Below, in pieces: positions 1-7,282 of a stretch of DNA of 64,000 nucleotides. The notes under the pieces are model-generated. The model had not been told where the DNA came from. It saw only the letters and a list, made by a program, of their open reading frames with translations, and ran no database searches. A program made the translations under genes and the position numbers. The DNA lies in assembly GCF_900094575.1 (NCBI RefSeq), contig NZ_FMAE01000007.1, positions 496,001 through 560,000 of the forward strand, given 5' to 3'. Origin of the DNA: Bradyrhizobium yuanmingense. Its GTDB lineage: Bacteria; Pseudomonadota; Alphaproteobacteria; Rhizobiales; Xanthobacteraceae. Each line of letters begins with the position of its first letter. Within the stretch, counting starts at the first letter, position 1.

Positions 1-406
1 CGATACCGTAAGGGCCGGTGTCAATGACGCGGTGGTCTTCCTTCTGGGTGATGGTGTTGGACCAGAATTTTCCGAGATGCAGCCGCCCCCACCATGCGAA
101 AGCGATGCCGGCGACGGAGAGGACCGCAGCGATGATGATGCCGGTGTTGCCGAGCACCCAAAGCGGCTTCCAGCCCATGGCTTCCGCAATGAACGGCGTG
201 TACAGGATGCCGCCGACCAGGATCGGCAGGCGATAGCGCTGCGACTCCAGCGTCATGACCTGCTTCTTGGTCTGCCCCTGCCAGAACGAGGCGCCGACCC
301 AGCTGACCAGAAAAGCGAGCCAGATCAGGGCGAGCAGTTGCGTCGGCCAGGTCGTGGTCCAGCCACCCCAGGCGACAGAGAGAAGCTTGCTGAAATCGAA
401 AGACAT
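1..406 (-). CDS. Isoprenylcysteine carboxyl methyltransferase-like membrane protein (partial, C-terminus missing)
   Basis: The gene runs off the left edge, so only about the first 135 residues are visible. The protein starts MSFDFSKLLSVAWGGW and shows hydrophobic stretches at roughly residues 18-40 and 55-105. It ends in the window with the segment WSNTITQKEDHRVIDTGPYG, which matches the conserved core of the ICMT/PEMT-type integral membrane methyltransferases. The family transfers a methyl group from S-adenosylmethionine to lipid-like or prenylated substrates; the substrate here is unknown. It starts 26 bases after the epimerase stop on the same strand, so it is probably the last gene of a three-gene operon. 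The family call is good; any precise function is inference. Confidence 0.75.
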   Translation of the reverse strand, partial: MSFDFSKLLSVAWGGWTTTWPTQLLALIWLAFLVSWVGASFWQGQTKKQVMTLESQRYRLPILVGGILYTPFIAEAMGWKPLWVLGNTGIIIAAVLSVAGIAFAWWGRLHLGKFWSNTITQKEDHRVIDTGPYGI

Positions 407-432
407 GAAGGTTCTTTGCGTTTGAAGCGGCG

Positions 433-1464
433 TCAGCTCGCGCGCGAGGACAGCGCGTGATGCTTGAGGGCGCCGGAGGGCTGCTGGCCGTTGCGGGCGA
501 GCAGGTGGGTGATGGTTTCGCGCAAGACGGGCTCGATCGGACGCGGCGAATAGCCGAGTTCGGTACGGGCTTTGCCGATCGAAAGATCGCTCGCGGCGAG
601 CGCGATCCGCACGCCCTCGGCGGTGCCGTTGGGCGGCCGGCGCGTGATGTGGTCGGCGATGTATTCGAGCATGATCGCGGAGAGCTCGGCGATCTTGCCG
701 GGTACGACGACGGGAAATTGCCGGCGTCCGCTCATCGTCGACATCATGCGCAGGATGTCGCCGAGCGGGACGCAGTCGCCGCCGAGGATGTAGCGCTGCC
801 CGAGGCGGCCGCGTTCCATGGTCAGGACCAGGCCCATGGCGACGTCGCGGACGTCGACCAGATTGACCAGGAAGTTGAGGTGCGGCTGCACCTTCTTCTG
901 CAGGAAGTACCAGAGCATCGCGGTCGGCGGTGTCAGATGTTGGTCGGCGGCGCCGATCGGCATGGTCGGCGTGCCGATCACCAGCGGGAAGCCCGCTTCT
1001 GCCGCTTTGGCGGCATGATGCTCGGCGAGCGATTTCGACCGGGTGTAGGCGCCGGGCATTGCCTCGGCCGGCTGCAGCGCCTCTTCGGCGGGAACGCCCT
1101 TGAGGTCGGAATAGGGGAACAGGATCGATTCGGTCGAGCAATGCAGGAAGCGCGAGACGCCGCGCTTCATCGCCGCCGCCAGCACGATCTCGGTGCCGCG
1201 GCAATTGACCTCGTGAAAGTCCTGCTTGTTGTCGACCCACATGCCGGGCAGGCCGGCGAGGTGATAGACCTGATCGCAGCCGGCGATCGCCGCATCGACC
1301 GCGGCACAGTCCAGCACCGAGCCGTGGACGTGCTCGACATCCGCGTTCGCCGCGCTCGGCACACGGACATCGAGAACGCGGACCCGCTGCCCACGGGCGC
1401 GGAGCGCTTCTACGAGGTGATGTCCGATGAAGCCACTGCCACCGGTAACCAGGACGAGAGCCAT
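433..1464 (-). CDS. NAD-dependent epimerase/dehydratase (extended SDR)
   Basis: Length 343 residues with the start at MALVLVTGGSGFIGHH. The N-terminus carries the glycine-rich Rossmann motif TGGSGFIG (residues 7-14). The active-site YxxxK pair lies in the segment YTRSKSLAE. This is the extended short-chain dehydrogenase fold used by sugar epimerases, dihydroflavonol reductases and hopanoid-linked HpnA-type enzymes. An open frame continues upstream, but the extra residues are low-complexity and cover the neighbouring gene's end, so the ATG at 1464 is preferred. It lies between a Mpo1-like gene (29 bases upstream) and the methyltransferase-like gene, suggesting a role in lipid or envelope chemistry. 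The substrate cannot be read from the sequence. Confidence 0.85.
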   Translation of the reverse strand: MALVLVTGGSGFIGHHLVEALRARGQRVRVLDVRVPSAANADVEHVHGSVLDCAAVDAAIAGCDQVYHLAGLPGMWVDNKQDFHEVNCRGTEIVLAAAMKRGVSRFLHCSTESILFPYSDLKGVPAEEALQPAEAMPGAYTRSKSLAEHHAAKAAEAGFPLVIGTPTMPIGAADQHLTPPTAMLWYFLQKKVQPHLNFLVNLVDVRDVAMGLVLTMERGRLGQRYILGGDCVPLGDILRMMSTMSGRRQFPVVVPGKIAELSAIMLEYIADHITRRPPNGTAEGVRIALAASDLSIGKARTELGYSPRPIEPVLRETITHLLARNGQQPSGALKHHALSSRAS

Positions 1465-1492
1465 GCAGTAGGTTGCTGTTTCGCTTCGAGCG

Positions 1493-2029
1493 TTATCGGG
1501 TTGAAAGGGAATTGGCCGGAAGAGGCGCCAGAATCGCGGCAAGGTCGCGACGGAAACCCAGTGCAATGAATAATTTTGCCATGACGAACATCGGTCCAAG
1601 CAAAAGATGCGAGGGGAACGTGAACAACGAGGCCTCGCGCCCCTCAAAAACCTTGTGGCCGATGGCCTGTGCGGCGAGGCCGAGCACCACCAGCGTGGCG
1701 AAAATCGCCCACATCGTCGCGGTGCCGACTTGCGCCGCGATGGTCGTCGCAACCGAAAACAGCACGACGGAGACGGCCAGAATGCCGAGCCCGAGCGCCG
1801 CGTCGAGCAGCAGCCAATAAATCAAGACCGGAACAGCCAGGACCACCGCCAGGCTGACGTTGAATCCGAACAGCGGAAGCTTGACCAGCGTCAGCGGCAG
1901 CACGGCGCCGGTGAACAGCAGCAGGATGCCGACCACATGCATCGCCGTATTGCGGGGATCGCGATGGTACTCGACATAAACGGCAAGTTGGCGCTGGAAA
2001 AAGCCACCCATTTCGGTCTCATGCAGCAC
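1493..2029 (-). CDS. Mpo1/DUF962-like membrane protein
   Basis: A 178-residue protein with four hydrophobic segments. Its N-terminus has the family pattern YVEYHRDPRNTAMHVVG, with two histidines that in yeast Mpo1 help bind catalytic iron. A later QAIGHKVFEGREAS segment matches the second conserved His region. Yeast Mpo1 is an iron-dependent dioxygenase that shortens 2-hydroxy fatty acids, and bacterial members are mostly uncharacterised. It is the first gene of the likely operon with the epimerase and the ICMT-like protein, so a lipid-modification role is a fair inference. Confidence 0.75.
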   Translation of the reverse strand: MLHETEMGGFFQRQLAVYVEYHRDPRNTAMHVVGILLLFTGAVLPLTLVKLPLFGFNVSLAVVLAVPVLIYWLLLDAALGLGILAVSVVLFSVATTIAAQVGTATMWAIFATLVVLGLAAQAIGHKVFEGREASLFTFPSHLLLGPMFVMAKLFIALGFRRDLAAILAPLPANSLSTR

Positions 2030-2182
2030 GGGGTCGGGAAGGGCGAATAGAGGCTATAGCACTGGACCGAGCGGTGCACAAACCGGCACTTTTGTCGCGT
2101 GAAACCGTGCGCGCGCGCCCGGGACAGGCTGCAAAATAATCCGCACTTCAAGGGGTTCCGTCAGCCGCGGAGCCGCCTTCGC

Positions 2183-2848
2183 TCAGCGCTTCTTGGCGGG
2201 CTTTTTCGCCGCAGGCGCTGGCGTCGCAGCCGGACGCGTCTCTTCCGGCAGCTTGGCATAAGTCAGGATCTGCAACTGGCCGTTGACGGCGGAGGTCGGC
2301 TTGGCCCGATCGAGAAACTGCTCCTCGCCGAGGCCGATCGGATGCAGCCGCTTAGTCGAGATCTTGAAGGTGTTCACCAGGACGTCACGGATCGCATCGG
2401 CCCGGCGCTGACTCAGGATCGCATTGGCCTCGCGCGTCTTCGAATTGGATTCGACGTGGCCGACGATCAGGAAAGTGTAGGGCAGCAGCGAGGAATGAAC
2501 CAGCGCGTCCGCAATGCGGCCAACGGTCTGGTAGGACGCCGGCTGGATGATCGGCGTGTCGGCGTCGAACTGGATCTGCGCATTGAAGGCGGGCAGCTTG
2601 GCGAGCTCCGGCGCGATCAGCGGCCGGTTCACCGGCCCCGGATCGTTCTTGATCCTGGTCTTGGCGCGCTCCATCACCTGCTGCTTCAGCGCGGGCAGGT
2701 CAACCTCGGCGGCCTCTTCGAAATGGTTCAGCTTCGTGACAATGTCGTCGCGGGTCGGCGCCGCCGTCTGCGCGCCGGCGGGGCCCGCGAGCAAAGCGAG
2801 CCCCAGCGCCAAGCCCAGTCCTGCGGTAGCGAGCCCGTTCGCGCGCAT
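2183..2848 (-). CDS. OmpA-family outer-membrane/peptidoglycan-associated protein
   Basis: A 221-residue protein with a signal peptide (hydrophobic core around residues 8-25, cleavage likely after AGA). The C-terminal half has the OmpA-like pattern IVGHVESNSKTREANAILS followed by QRRADAIRDVL, as in domains that bind peptidoglycan non-covalently. The usual GHTD motif is GHVE here. The tail is rich in Ala, Pro and Lys and ends KKPAKKR. Its ATG overlaps the stop of the upstream gene by one base (TGATG), so the two are translationally coupled. Specific role unknown. Confidence 0.8.
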   Translation of the reverse strand: MRANGLATAGLGLALGLALLAGPAGAQTAAPTRDDIVTKLNHFEEAAEVDLPALKQQVMERAKTRIKNDPGPVNRPLIAPELAKLPAFNAQIQFDADTPIIQPASYQTVGRIADALVHSSLLPYTFLIVGHVESNSKTREANAILSQRRADAIRDVLVNTFKISTKRLHPIGLGEEQFLDRAKPTSAVNGQLQILTYAKLPEETRPAATPAPAAKKPAKKR

Positions 2849-3273
2849 CAGCGATACCCCGCGTCGTCAACGGCCTTCAGGCAGTTGTTGCTGATGCCCT
2901 TGGGCGTCGAGACCAGGCACGGGATCGACTTGCTGGTCTCCTTGGTCGAGCCGCCGCAGACCTTGACGATCTCGCGCTGGCAGGCGTTCGCTACCGTCAC
3001 GCGCGCGGCGACGCGCTTCTGGATGGCGTCGAACACGCCGAGATAGTCGCTCGTGCATTGCGGCGAGAGCACGTCGCGATTGCGCGACAGGCATTCCTTC
3101 AGCCGGTTCGAATCCGGGTTGACGCCGCGGCAATTGGCGACGATTTCCGCCCCGCAGCTCGCCGCCAGCTTGCCGATCGAATCGCCAAAGCTCATGGTCT
3201 CCGCCGCCGCAAGCGACGGCATCCCCAATGCAAGCACGATCAATGTGACGGAGCCCCGGACCATGGGTTGCAT
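2848..3273 (-). CDS. Secreted cysteine-containing protein of unknown function
   Basis: A 141-residue protein with a signal peptide (hydrophobic residues about 7-23, ending SLAAAE). The mature part has eight cysteines spaced in a repeat-like way (for example CGAEIVANCRGV and CQREIVKVCGGS), resembling the Cys-rich GLG1-type repeats found in many rhizobial periplasmic proteins. A shorter start at MVRGS four codons downstream is possible. Its stop overlaps the start of the OmpA-like gene, so the two exported proteins are probably made together. No function can be assigned. Confidence 0.7.
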   Translation of the reverse strand: MQPMVRGSVTLIVLALGMPSLAAAETMSFGDSIGKLAASCGAEIVANCRGVNPDSNRLKECLSRNRDVLSPQCTSDYLGVFDAIQKRVAARVTVANACQREIVKVCGGSTKETSKSIPCLVSTPKGISNNCLKAVDDAGYR

Positions 3274-3352
3274 CTGATACGGGGAAGTTCGCGGCGGTCA
3301 AGGGGCGTTCGGGCGAGAACTGTCGAGAGTTGCGCAGTGCGGCGAACAGTCC

Positions 3353-3640
3353 TCACTCGGCCTCAGCGAGGGGCGGCCAGTCGACCAGGGCGACGGTATG
3401 GTTCCTGAGGTCCTCGGCAACCTCGGGATCGGCCTTGAGCTCGTCCAGCGTCCGCGGCGGGGGCAGCTGGCGCCCGTCCGCGGTCAGCTCCTGCGCATAG
3501 AATGCGAGCGCCTCGGGCGCATTCTCCAGGGCCTCCTCGACGTCGTCGCCGCCGGAGATGCAACCGGGCAGGTCCGGAAACCACAAGCTCACGGTTTCGT
3601 CCGGGTCGGCGTCCTCGATGATGGCAACGTACTGAGCCAT
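3353..3640 (-). CDS. HicB-like protein (orphan antitoxin-type domain)
   Basis: A 95-residue protein beginning MAQYVAIIEDADPDE. It contains the HicB_lk pattern SLWFPDLPGCISGGDDVEEA followed by a helix ALENAPEALAFY. This partial RNase-H-like fold binds the toxin in HicAB toxin-antitoxin pairs. No hicA-like gene (a short dsRBD-fold protein) is visible on either side: the upstream neighbour is the helicase, 8 bases away, and downstream is a non-coding gap. No DNA-binding RHH or HTH tail is obvious. It is probably a stand-alone HicB-fold protein co-transcribed with the helicase. Confidence 0.75.
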   Translation of the reverse strand: MAQYVAIIEDADPDETVSLWFPDLPGCISGGDDVEEALENAPEALAFYAQELTADGRQLPPPRTLDELKADPEVAEDLRNHTVALVDWPPLAEAE

Positions 3641-3648
3641 ATCGGGTC

Positions 3649-6204
3649 TCACGCCCGCTGCACGAAACTGTCCACGACCTTCTTCTCGCCGGCCTTGTCG
3701 AAGGCGATGGTGAGCTTGTTGCCGTCGATCTTGGTGACGCGGCCATAGCCGAATTTCTGGTGGAAGACGCGGTCTTCCAGCGAGAATTCGGACGTCGTGC
3801 CGGTCGATTTGGCGACCAGCTCGCCTTCGATCGTCAGGGGCCCGCGCCGGCGCGAGGCGAAGCTGCCGAAATCGGGGCCGGATGACGAGGAGGTCGAGAA
3901 CGTCGCGGCCTCTTCCTCGAAGCCGCCGCTTCGGCCGCCGCCGCGATTCCGGTTGGCCTGGGCGCGCTGCCAGCCCGGCGTCGAATAGCTGGAGCCGAAC
4001 GCCTCCATGTCGTCGAAGCGCGAGGCGCCGTAGCCGCCGCTGCCGCCCCATCCGGAGCCGCCTTTGGATTCCGTGATCTCGACATTGGCCGCCGGCAATT
4101 CGTCGAGGAAGCGCGACGGGATCGTGGTCGACCAGGTGCCATGGATCCGGCGATTGGTCGCGAAATAGATCTTTGCGCGGCGGCGGGCGCGGGTCAGACC
4201 GACATGGCCGAGCCGGCGCTCTTCTTCCAGGCCGGCGCGGCCCTGTTCGTCCAAGGTGCGCTGGCTCGGGAACAGGCCTTCCTCCCAGCCGGGCAGGAAC
4301 ACGTTGTCGAATTCGAGCCCCTTGGCCGAATGCAGCGTCATCAGCGACACCGCGTCGTCCTCGGCGCCACCCTCGCGGTCCATCACCAGCGAGATGTGCT
4401 CCAGGAACCCTTGCAGGTTCTCGAACTCCTCCATCGAGCGCACCAGCTCTTTCAGATTCTCCAGCCGGCCCGCGGCGTCCGCCGAGCGGTCCTTCTGCCA
4501 CATCTCGGTATAGCCGCTCTCGTCGAGCACGATCTGGGCGAGATCGGTGTGCGCGGTGACCTCGCGCTGGGCACGCCAGCGGTCGAACTGCACGATGAGA
4601 TCGCGAAGCGAGCCGCGCGCCTTCGGCTTCAGCTCGTCGGTCTCGACCACGGCGCGCGCCGCCTCGAACAGGGGAATGCGGCGCTTGCGGGCGTGGTCGT
4701 GCAGCATCTGCACGGTGGCGTCGCCGAGCCCGCGCTTGGGCGTATTGACGATACGCTCGAAGGCGAGATCGTCGGCCGGCGAATTGATGACGCGCAAATA
4801 GGCCAGCGCGTCGCGGATTTCGGCGCGCTCGTAGAAGCGCGGGCCGCCGATGACGCGGTAGGGCAGGCCGAGCGTGACGAAGCGGTCTTCGAACTCGCGC
4901 ATCTGGTAGGAGGCGCGCACGAGAATGGCGATCTCGTTGAGCTTCTCGCCCTGGCGCTGCAGCTGCTCGATCTCCTCGCCGATGCCGCGGGCTTCCTCTT
5001 CCGAATCCCATGAGCCCGTGACGGTGACCTTCTCGCCGTCCTGGTCCTCGGTGCGCAGCGTCTTGCCGAGCCGGCCTTCATTGTGCGCGATCAGGTGCGA
5101 GGCGGCGGCGAGGATGTGACCCGTCGAGCGATAGTTGCGCTCCAGGCGAATGACCTTGGCGCCGGGGAAATCGTGCTCGAAACGCAGGATGTTGTCGACC
5201 TCGGCGCCGCGCCAGCCATAGATCGACTGGTCGTCGTCACCGACGCAGCAGATGTTTTTGGTCTTCTCCTTCTCCCCGCTTGCGGGGAGAAGGCCGGGAT
5301 GAGGGGGAGTCTCCACGAGCTCGGTGCTTGGAGAGGCCCCCTCACCCGCATCGCTTCGCGATGCCACCTCTCCCCGCAAGCGGGGAGAGGTGGAAGAAGG
5401 CGCCTGCGACAGCAGCCGCAGCCACAGATATTGTGCGACGTTCGTATCCTGGTACTCGTCGACCAGGATGAACTTGAAGCGCTGCTGGTACTGCCTGAGG
5501 ATATCCGGGTGCTCGCGGAAGATGCGGATGTTCTCCAGCAGGAGATCGCCGAAGTCGGCCGCATTCAAAATCTTCAGCCGCTCCTGATAGCTCGCATAGA
5601 GCTTGCCGCCCTTGCCGTTGGCGAACATCGCGGCCTCGCCCGACGGTACCTGTGAAGGCATCAGGCCGCGGTTCTTCCAGCCGTCGATCAGGCCCGCCAG
5701 CATCCGCGCCGGCCAGCGCTTCTCGTCAATGTTCTCGGCCTGCAGCAGCTGCTTGAGCAGCCGGACCTGGTCGTCGACGTCGAGCACGGTGAAGTTCGAC
5801 TTGAGCTGCGCCAGCTCGGCATGGATGCGCAGGATGCGGCCGCCGATGGAGTGGAAGGTGCCGAGCCATGGCATGCCTTCGACGGCGTGGCCGAGCATCT
5901 GGCTGAGCCGGTGCTTCATCTCGCGCGCGGCCTTGTTGGTGAAGGTCACCGACAGGATCTCGGCCGGGCGGGCGCGGCCCTGGCTCAAGATGTGCGCGAT
6001 GCGCGTGGTCAGGACGCGGGTCTTGCCGGTGCCGGCGCCGGCCAGCACCAGGACCGGGCCATCCAGCGTCTCCACTGCCTCGCGCTGCTCCGGATTGAGC
6101 CCGGCGAGGTATTTCGGGCCCACCGAGGCGCGCGCACGCGCGGCGATGCCGCCGGCTGCGGGCTGGTGGTCGGGTACGGCTGTGATCTTGCTCGGCTCGG
6201 TCAT
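3649..6204 (-). CDS. uvrD: ATP-dependent DNA helicase, UvrD/PcrA family
   Basis: An 851-residue superfamily 1A helicase that unwinds DNA 3'-5' in nucleotide-excision and mismatch repair. All motifs are present: Q motif LNPEQREAV, Walker A GAGTGKT (about residue 60), DEYQDT (about 247), GDDDQSIYGWRGA, ERNYRS, TLHSAKGLEFD, and GLTRARRR. The C-terminus has the PcrA/UvrD tail FGYGRVTKIDGN. About 48 extra residues (268-315) sit between DEYQDTNVAQYLWLRLLSQ and KNICCVGDDDQ; they come from a palindromic DNA element annotated separately. Alternative starts exist at 6213 and 6222; MTEPSK at 6204 was chosen on protein context, not on a clear ribosome site. Confidence 0.93.
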   Translation of the reverse strand: MTEPSKITAVPDHQPAAGGIAARARASVGPKYLAGLNPEQREAVETLDGPVLVLAGAGTGKTRVLTTRIAHILSQGRARPAEILSVTFTNKAAREMKHRLSQMLGHAVEGMPWLGTFHSIGGRILRIHAELAQLKSNFTVLDVDDQVRLLKQLLQAENIDEKRWPARMLAGLIDGWKNRGLMPSQVPSGEAAMFANGKGGKLYASYQERLKILNAADFGDLLLENIRIFREHPDILRQYQQRFKFILVDEYQDTNVAQYLWLRLLSQAPSSTSPRLRGEVASRSDAGEGASPSTELVETPPHPGLLPASGEKEKTKNICCVGDDDQSIYGWRGAEVDNILRFEHDFPGAKVIRLERNYRSTGHILAAASHLIAHNEGRLGKTLRTEDQDGEKVTVTGSWDSEEEARGIGEEIEQLQRQGEKLNEIAILVRASYQMREFEDRFVTLGLPYRVIGGPRFYERAEIRDALAYLRVINSPADDLAFERIVNTPKRGLGDATVQMLHDHARKRRIPLFEAARAVVETDELKPKARGSLRDLIVQFDRWRAQREVTAHTDLAQIVLDESGYTEMWQKDRSADAAGRLENLKELVRSMEEFENLQGFLEHISLVMDREGGAEDDAVSLMTLHSAKGLEFDNVFLPGWEEGLFPSQRTLDEQGRAGLEEERRLGHVGLTRARRRAKIYFATNRRIHGTWSTTIPSRFLDELPAANVEITESKGGSGWGGSGGYGASRFDDMEAFGSSYSTPGWQRAQANRNRGGGRSGGFEEEAATFSTSSSSGPDFGSFASRRRGPLTIEGELVAKSTGTTSEFSLEDRVFHQKFGYGRVTKIDGNKLTIAFDKAGEKKVVDSFVQRA
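5260..5403 (-). repeat. Palindromic element inserted in frame in uvrD
   Basis: This 144-base block supplies 48 codons absent from the conserved UvrD core. It is bounded by two near-identical perfect hairpins: 5268-5293 (12-base arms, TT loop) and 5364-5393 (14-base arms, AA loop), both built on CTCCCCGC/GCGGGGAG. A third hairpin (GCATCGC-TTC-GCGATGC) is at 5348-5364. The encoded residues are Pro/Ser/Gly/Glu-rich (SPRLRGEV, PHPGLLPASGEK). The layout resembles Rickettsia palindromic elements that insert into genes without breaking the frame. Exact ends are judged by where helicase similarity stops and resumes. Confidence 0.8.
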
Positions 6205-6449
6205 GCGAATCATCGGCCCCACGATGGCACCGCGGGGTGGTGGAAGGGAGCCTTCTTAACAGGGATTGGTGCCTATATGGGGCGCCGGGCGGGGTTTTCC
6301 ACGTGCGCGGCAGGCCGATTGGTTCCAGCTGAGCCAGTGAATTTCGCTCCCGCCGGGACCGGAACTATCGTTCTCGCGTCGAGATTGTCAGGACAGGTGG
6401 CGCGGCCAGCCGCGTCGATCGCAGACAACATCAAGACGAGGGTTTGACC

Positions 6450-6623
6450 ATGCTAGGCTGGGTTGTGACGTTTCTGGTTATCGCACTGATCGCCGGCATC
6501 CTGGGCTTCGGCGGCGTCGCCGGCGCTTCGATCGAGATCGCCAAGATCATCTTCTTCATCGCAGTCGTTCTGTTCCTGGTCTCGGCCGTCGTCGGCCTCG
6601 CCCGCGGCCGCAACAGAATATAG
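6450..6623 (+). CDS. DUF1328 small membrane protein (YtjA-like)
   Basis: A 57-residue protein starting MLGWVVTFLVIALIAGILGF. It has two hydrophobic segments separated by GASIEIAK and ends VVGLARGRNRI. This is the typical length and pattern of the DUF1328/YtjA family of two-helix inner-membrane proteins, widespread in Proteobacteria, with no established biochemical role. It is a single-gene unit between the divergent helicase gene and a hairpin repeat. Codon use fits the surroundings. Confidence 0.85.
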   Translation: MLGWVVTFLVIALIAGILGFGGVAGASIEIAKIIFFIAVVLFLVSAVVGLARGRNRI

Positions 6624-6630
6624 CTGCGAT

Positions 6631-6661
6631 GTTCACCTCTCTCCGACGGGGAGAGGTGAAC
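6631..6661. repeat. Short palindromic repeat related to the uvrD insertion
   Basis: An imperfect hairpin (TTCACCTCTC ... GAGAGGTGAA) just downstream of the DUF1328 gene. It shares the CACCTCTCC/GGAGAGGTG arms with the hairpin at 5364-5393. It could also serve as a transcription terminator for the DUF1328 gene or for the convergent thioesterase gene. Confidence 0.6.
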
Positions 6662-6688
6662 CACAGGCGGCAGACGGCGCCTGAGCCA

Positions 6689-7195
6689 TTAACGCTTCGA
6701 GGGCATCGCCACGCTCCGGCCGATGCCCTCGGGTCGCGTCAAGGCGCTGTGGGATTTGGCGACCCCTGCAATGCGCTGCTGGATGTCGGTCGGAAACGGC
6801 GCAACGCGCCGCGCATTCATGTCCATGTGCAGTGACATGTTCTCGGACGTCGCCGACAGCCAGCCCTCGGTGCCGTGCCGCATCTCCTCGAATGTGTGCA
6901 GCCGCTTGTCGTCGGCGTTCAGCAGCCACACCAGGATTTGCACGGGATCGCCGAGATGGATCTCGCGCAAATAGCGCACGTGGCATTCGGCGGTGAAGGT
7001 CGAGCCGTGGCGCTCTGTCTTGTAGACCGGGCCAATCCCGAGCTCGAGCCAGAACTCGTCGATCGCCCGGTCGAACATCACGTTGTAATAGGCCATGTTG
7101 AGATGGCCGTTATAGTCGATCCATTGCGGCTCGACCTGCATGATCGAGGAGCGAAACGGCTCTGCGTTCGGCGCTGTGGCGGCAGTCTCCGGCAT
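6689..7195 (-). CDS. Hotdog-fold thioesterase family protein
   Basis: A 168-residue protein starting MPETAATAPNAEPF. The segment QWIDYNGHLNMAYYNVMFDRA carries the D-x-x-GHLN pattern of 4HBT-type acyl-CoA thioesterases, and FTAECHVRYLREIHLGDP is the second conserved strand. The closest recognised type is the carnitine/betainyl-CoA thioesterase subgroup, but the substrate is not readable from sequence. It ends next to a short hairpin repeat and is divergent from the FAD oxidase gene, with about 90 bases between starts. Confidence 0.75.
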   Translation of the reverse strand: MPETAATAPNAEPFRSSIMQVEPQWIDYNGHLNMAYYNVMFDRAIDEFWLELGIGPVYKTERHGSTFTAECHVRYLREIHLGDPVQILVWLLNADDKRLHTFEEMRHGTEGWLSATSENMSLHMDMNARRVAPFPTDIQQRIAGVAKSHSALTRPEGIGRSVAMPSKR

Positions 7196-7282
7196 GTGTC
7201 CTTCCCAAGCTATGCGTCCGGTCCCTTGACTTGACCGGTTATATGTCCTTTGCCACGGTCTCTTCTCGTCGGGAGGAATTCC

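Noticed and set aside
3113..3125. A GGTTCGAATCC-like sequence resembling a tRNA T arm
   Set aside because: It lies inside a coding region and has no acceptor or anticodon stem around it.
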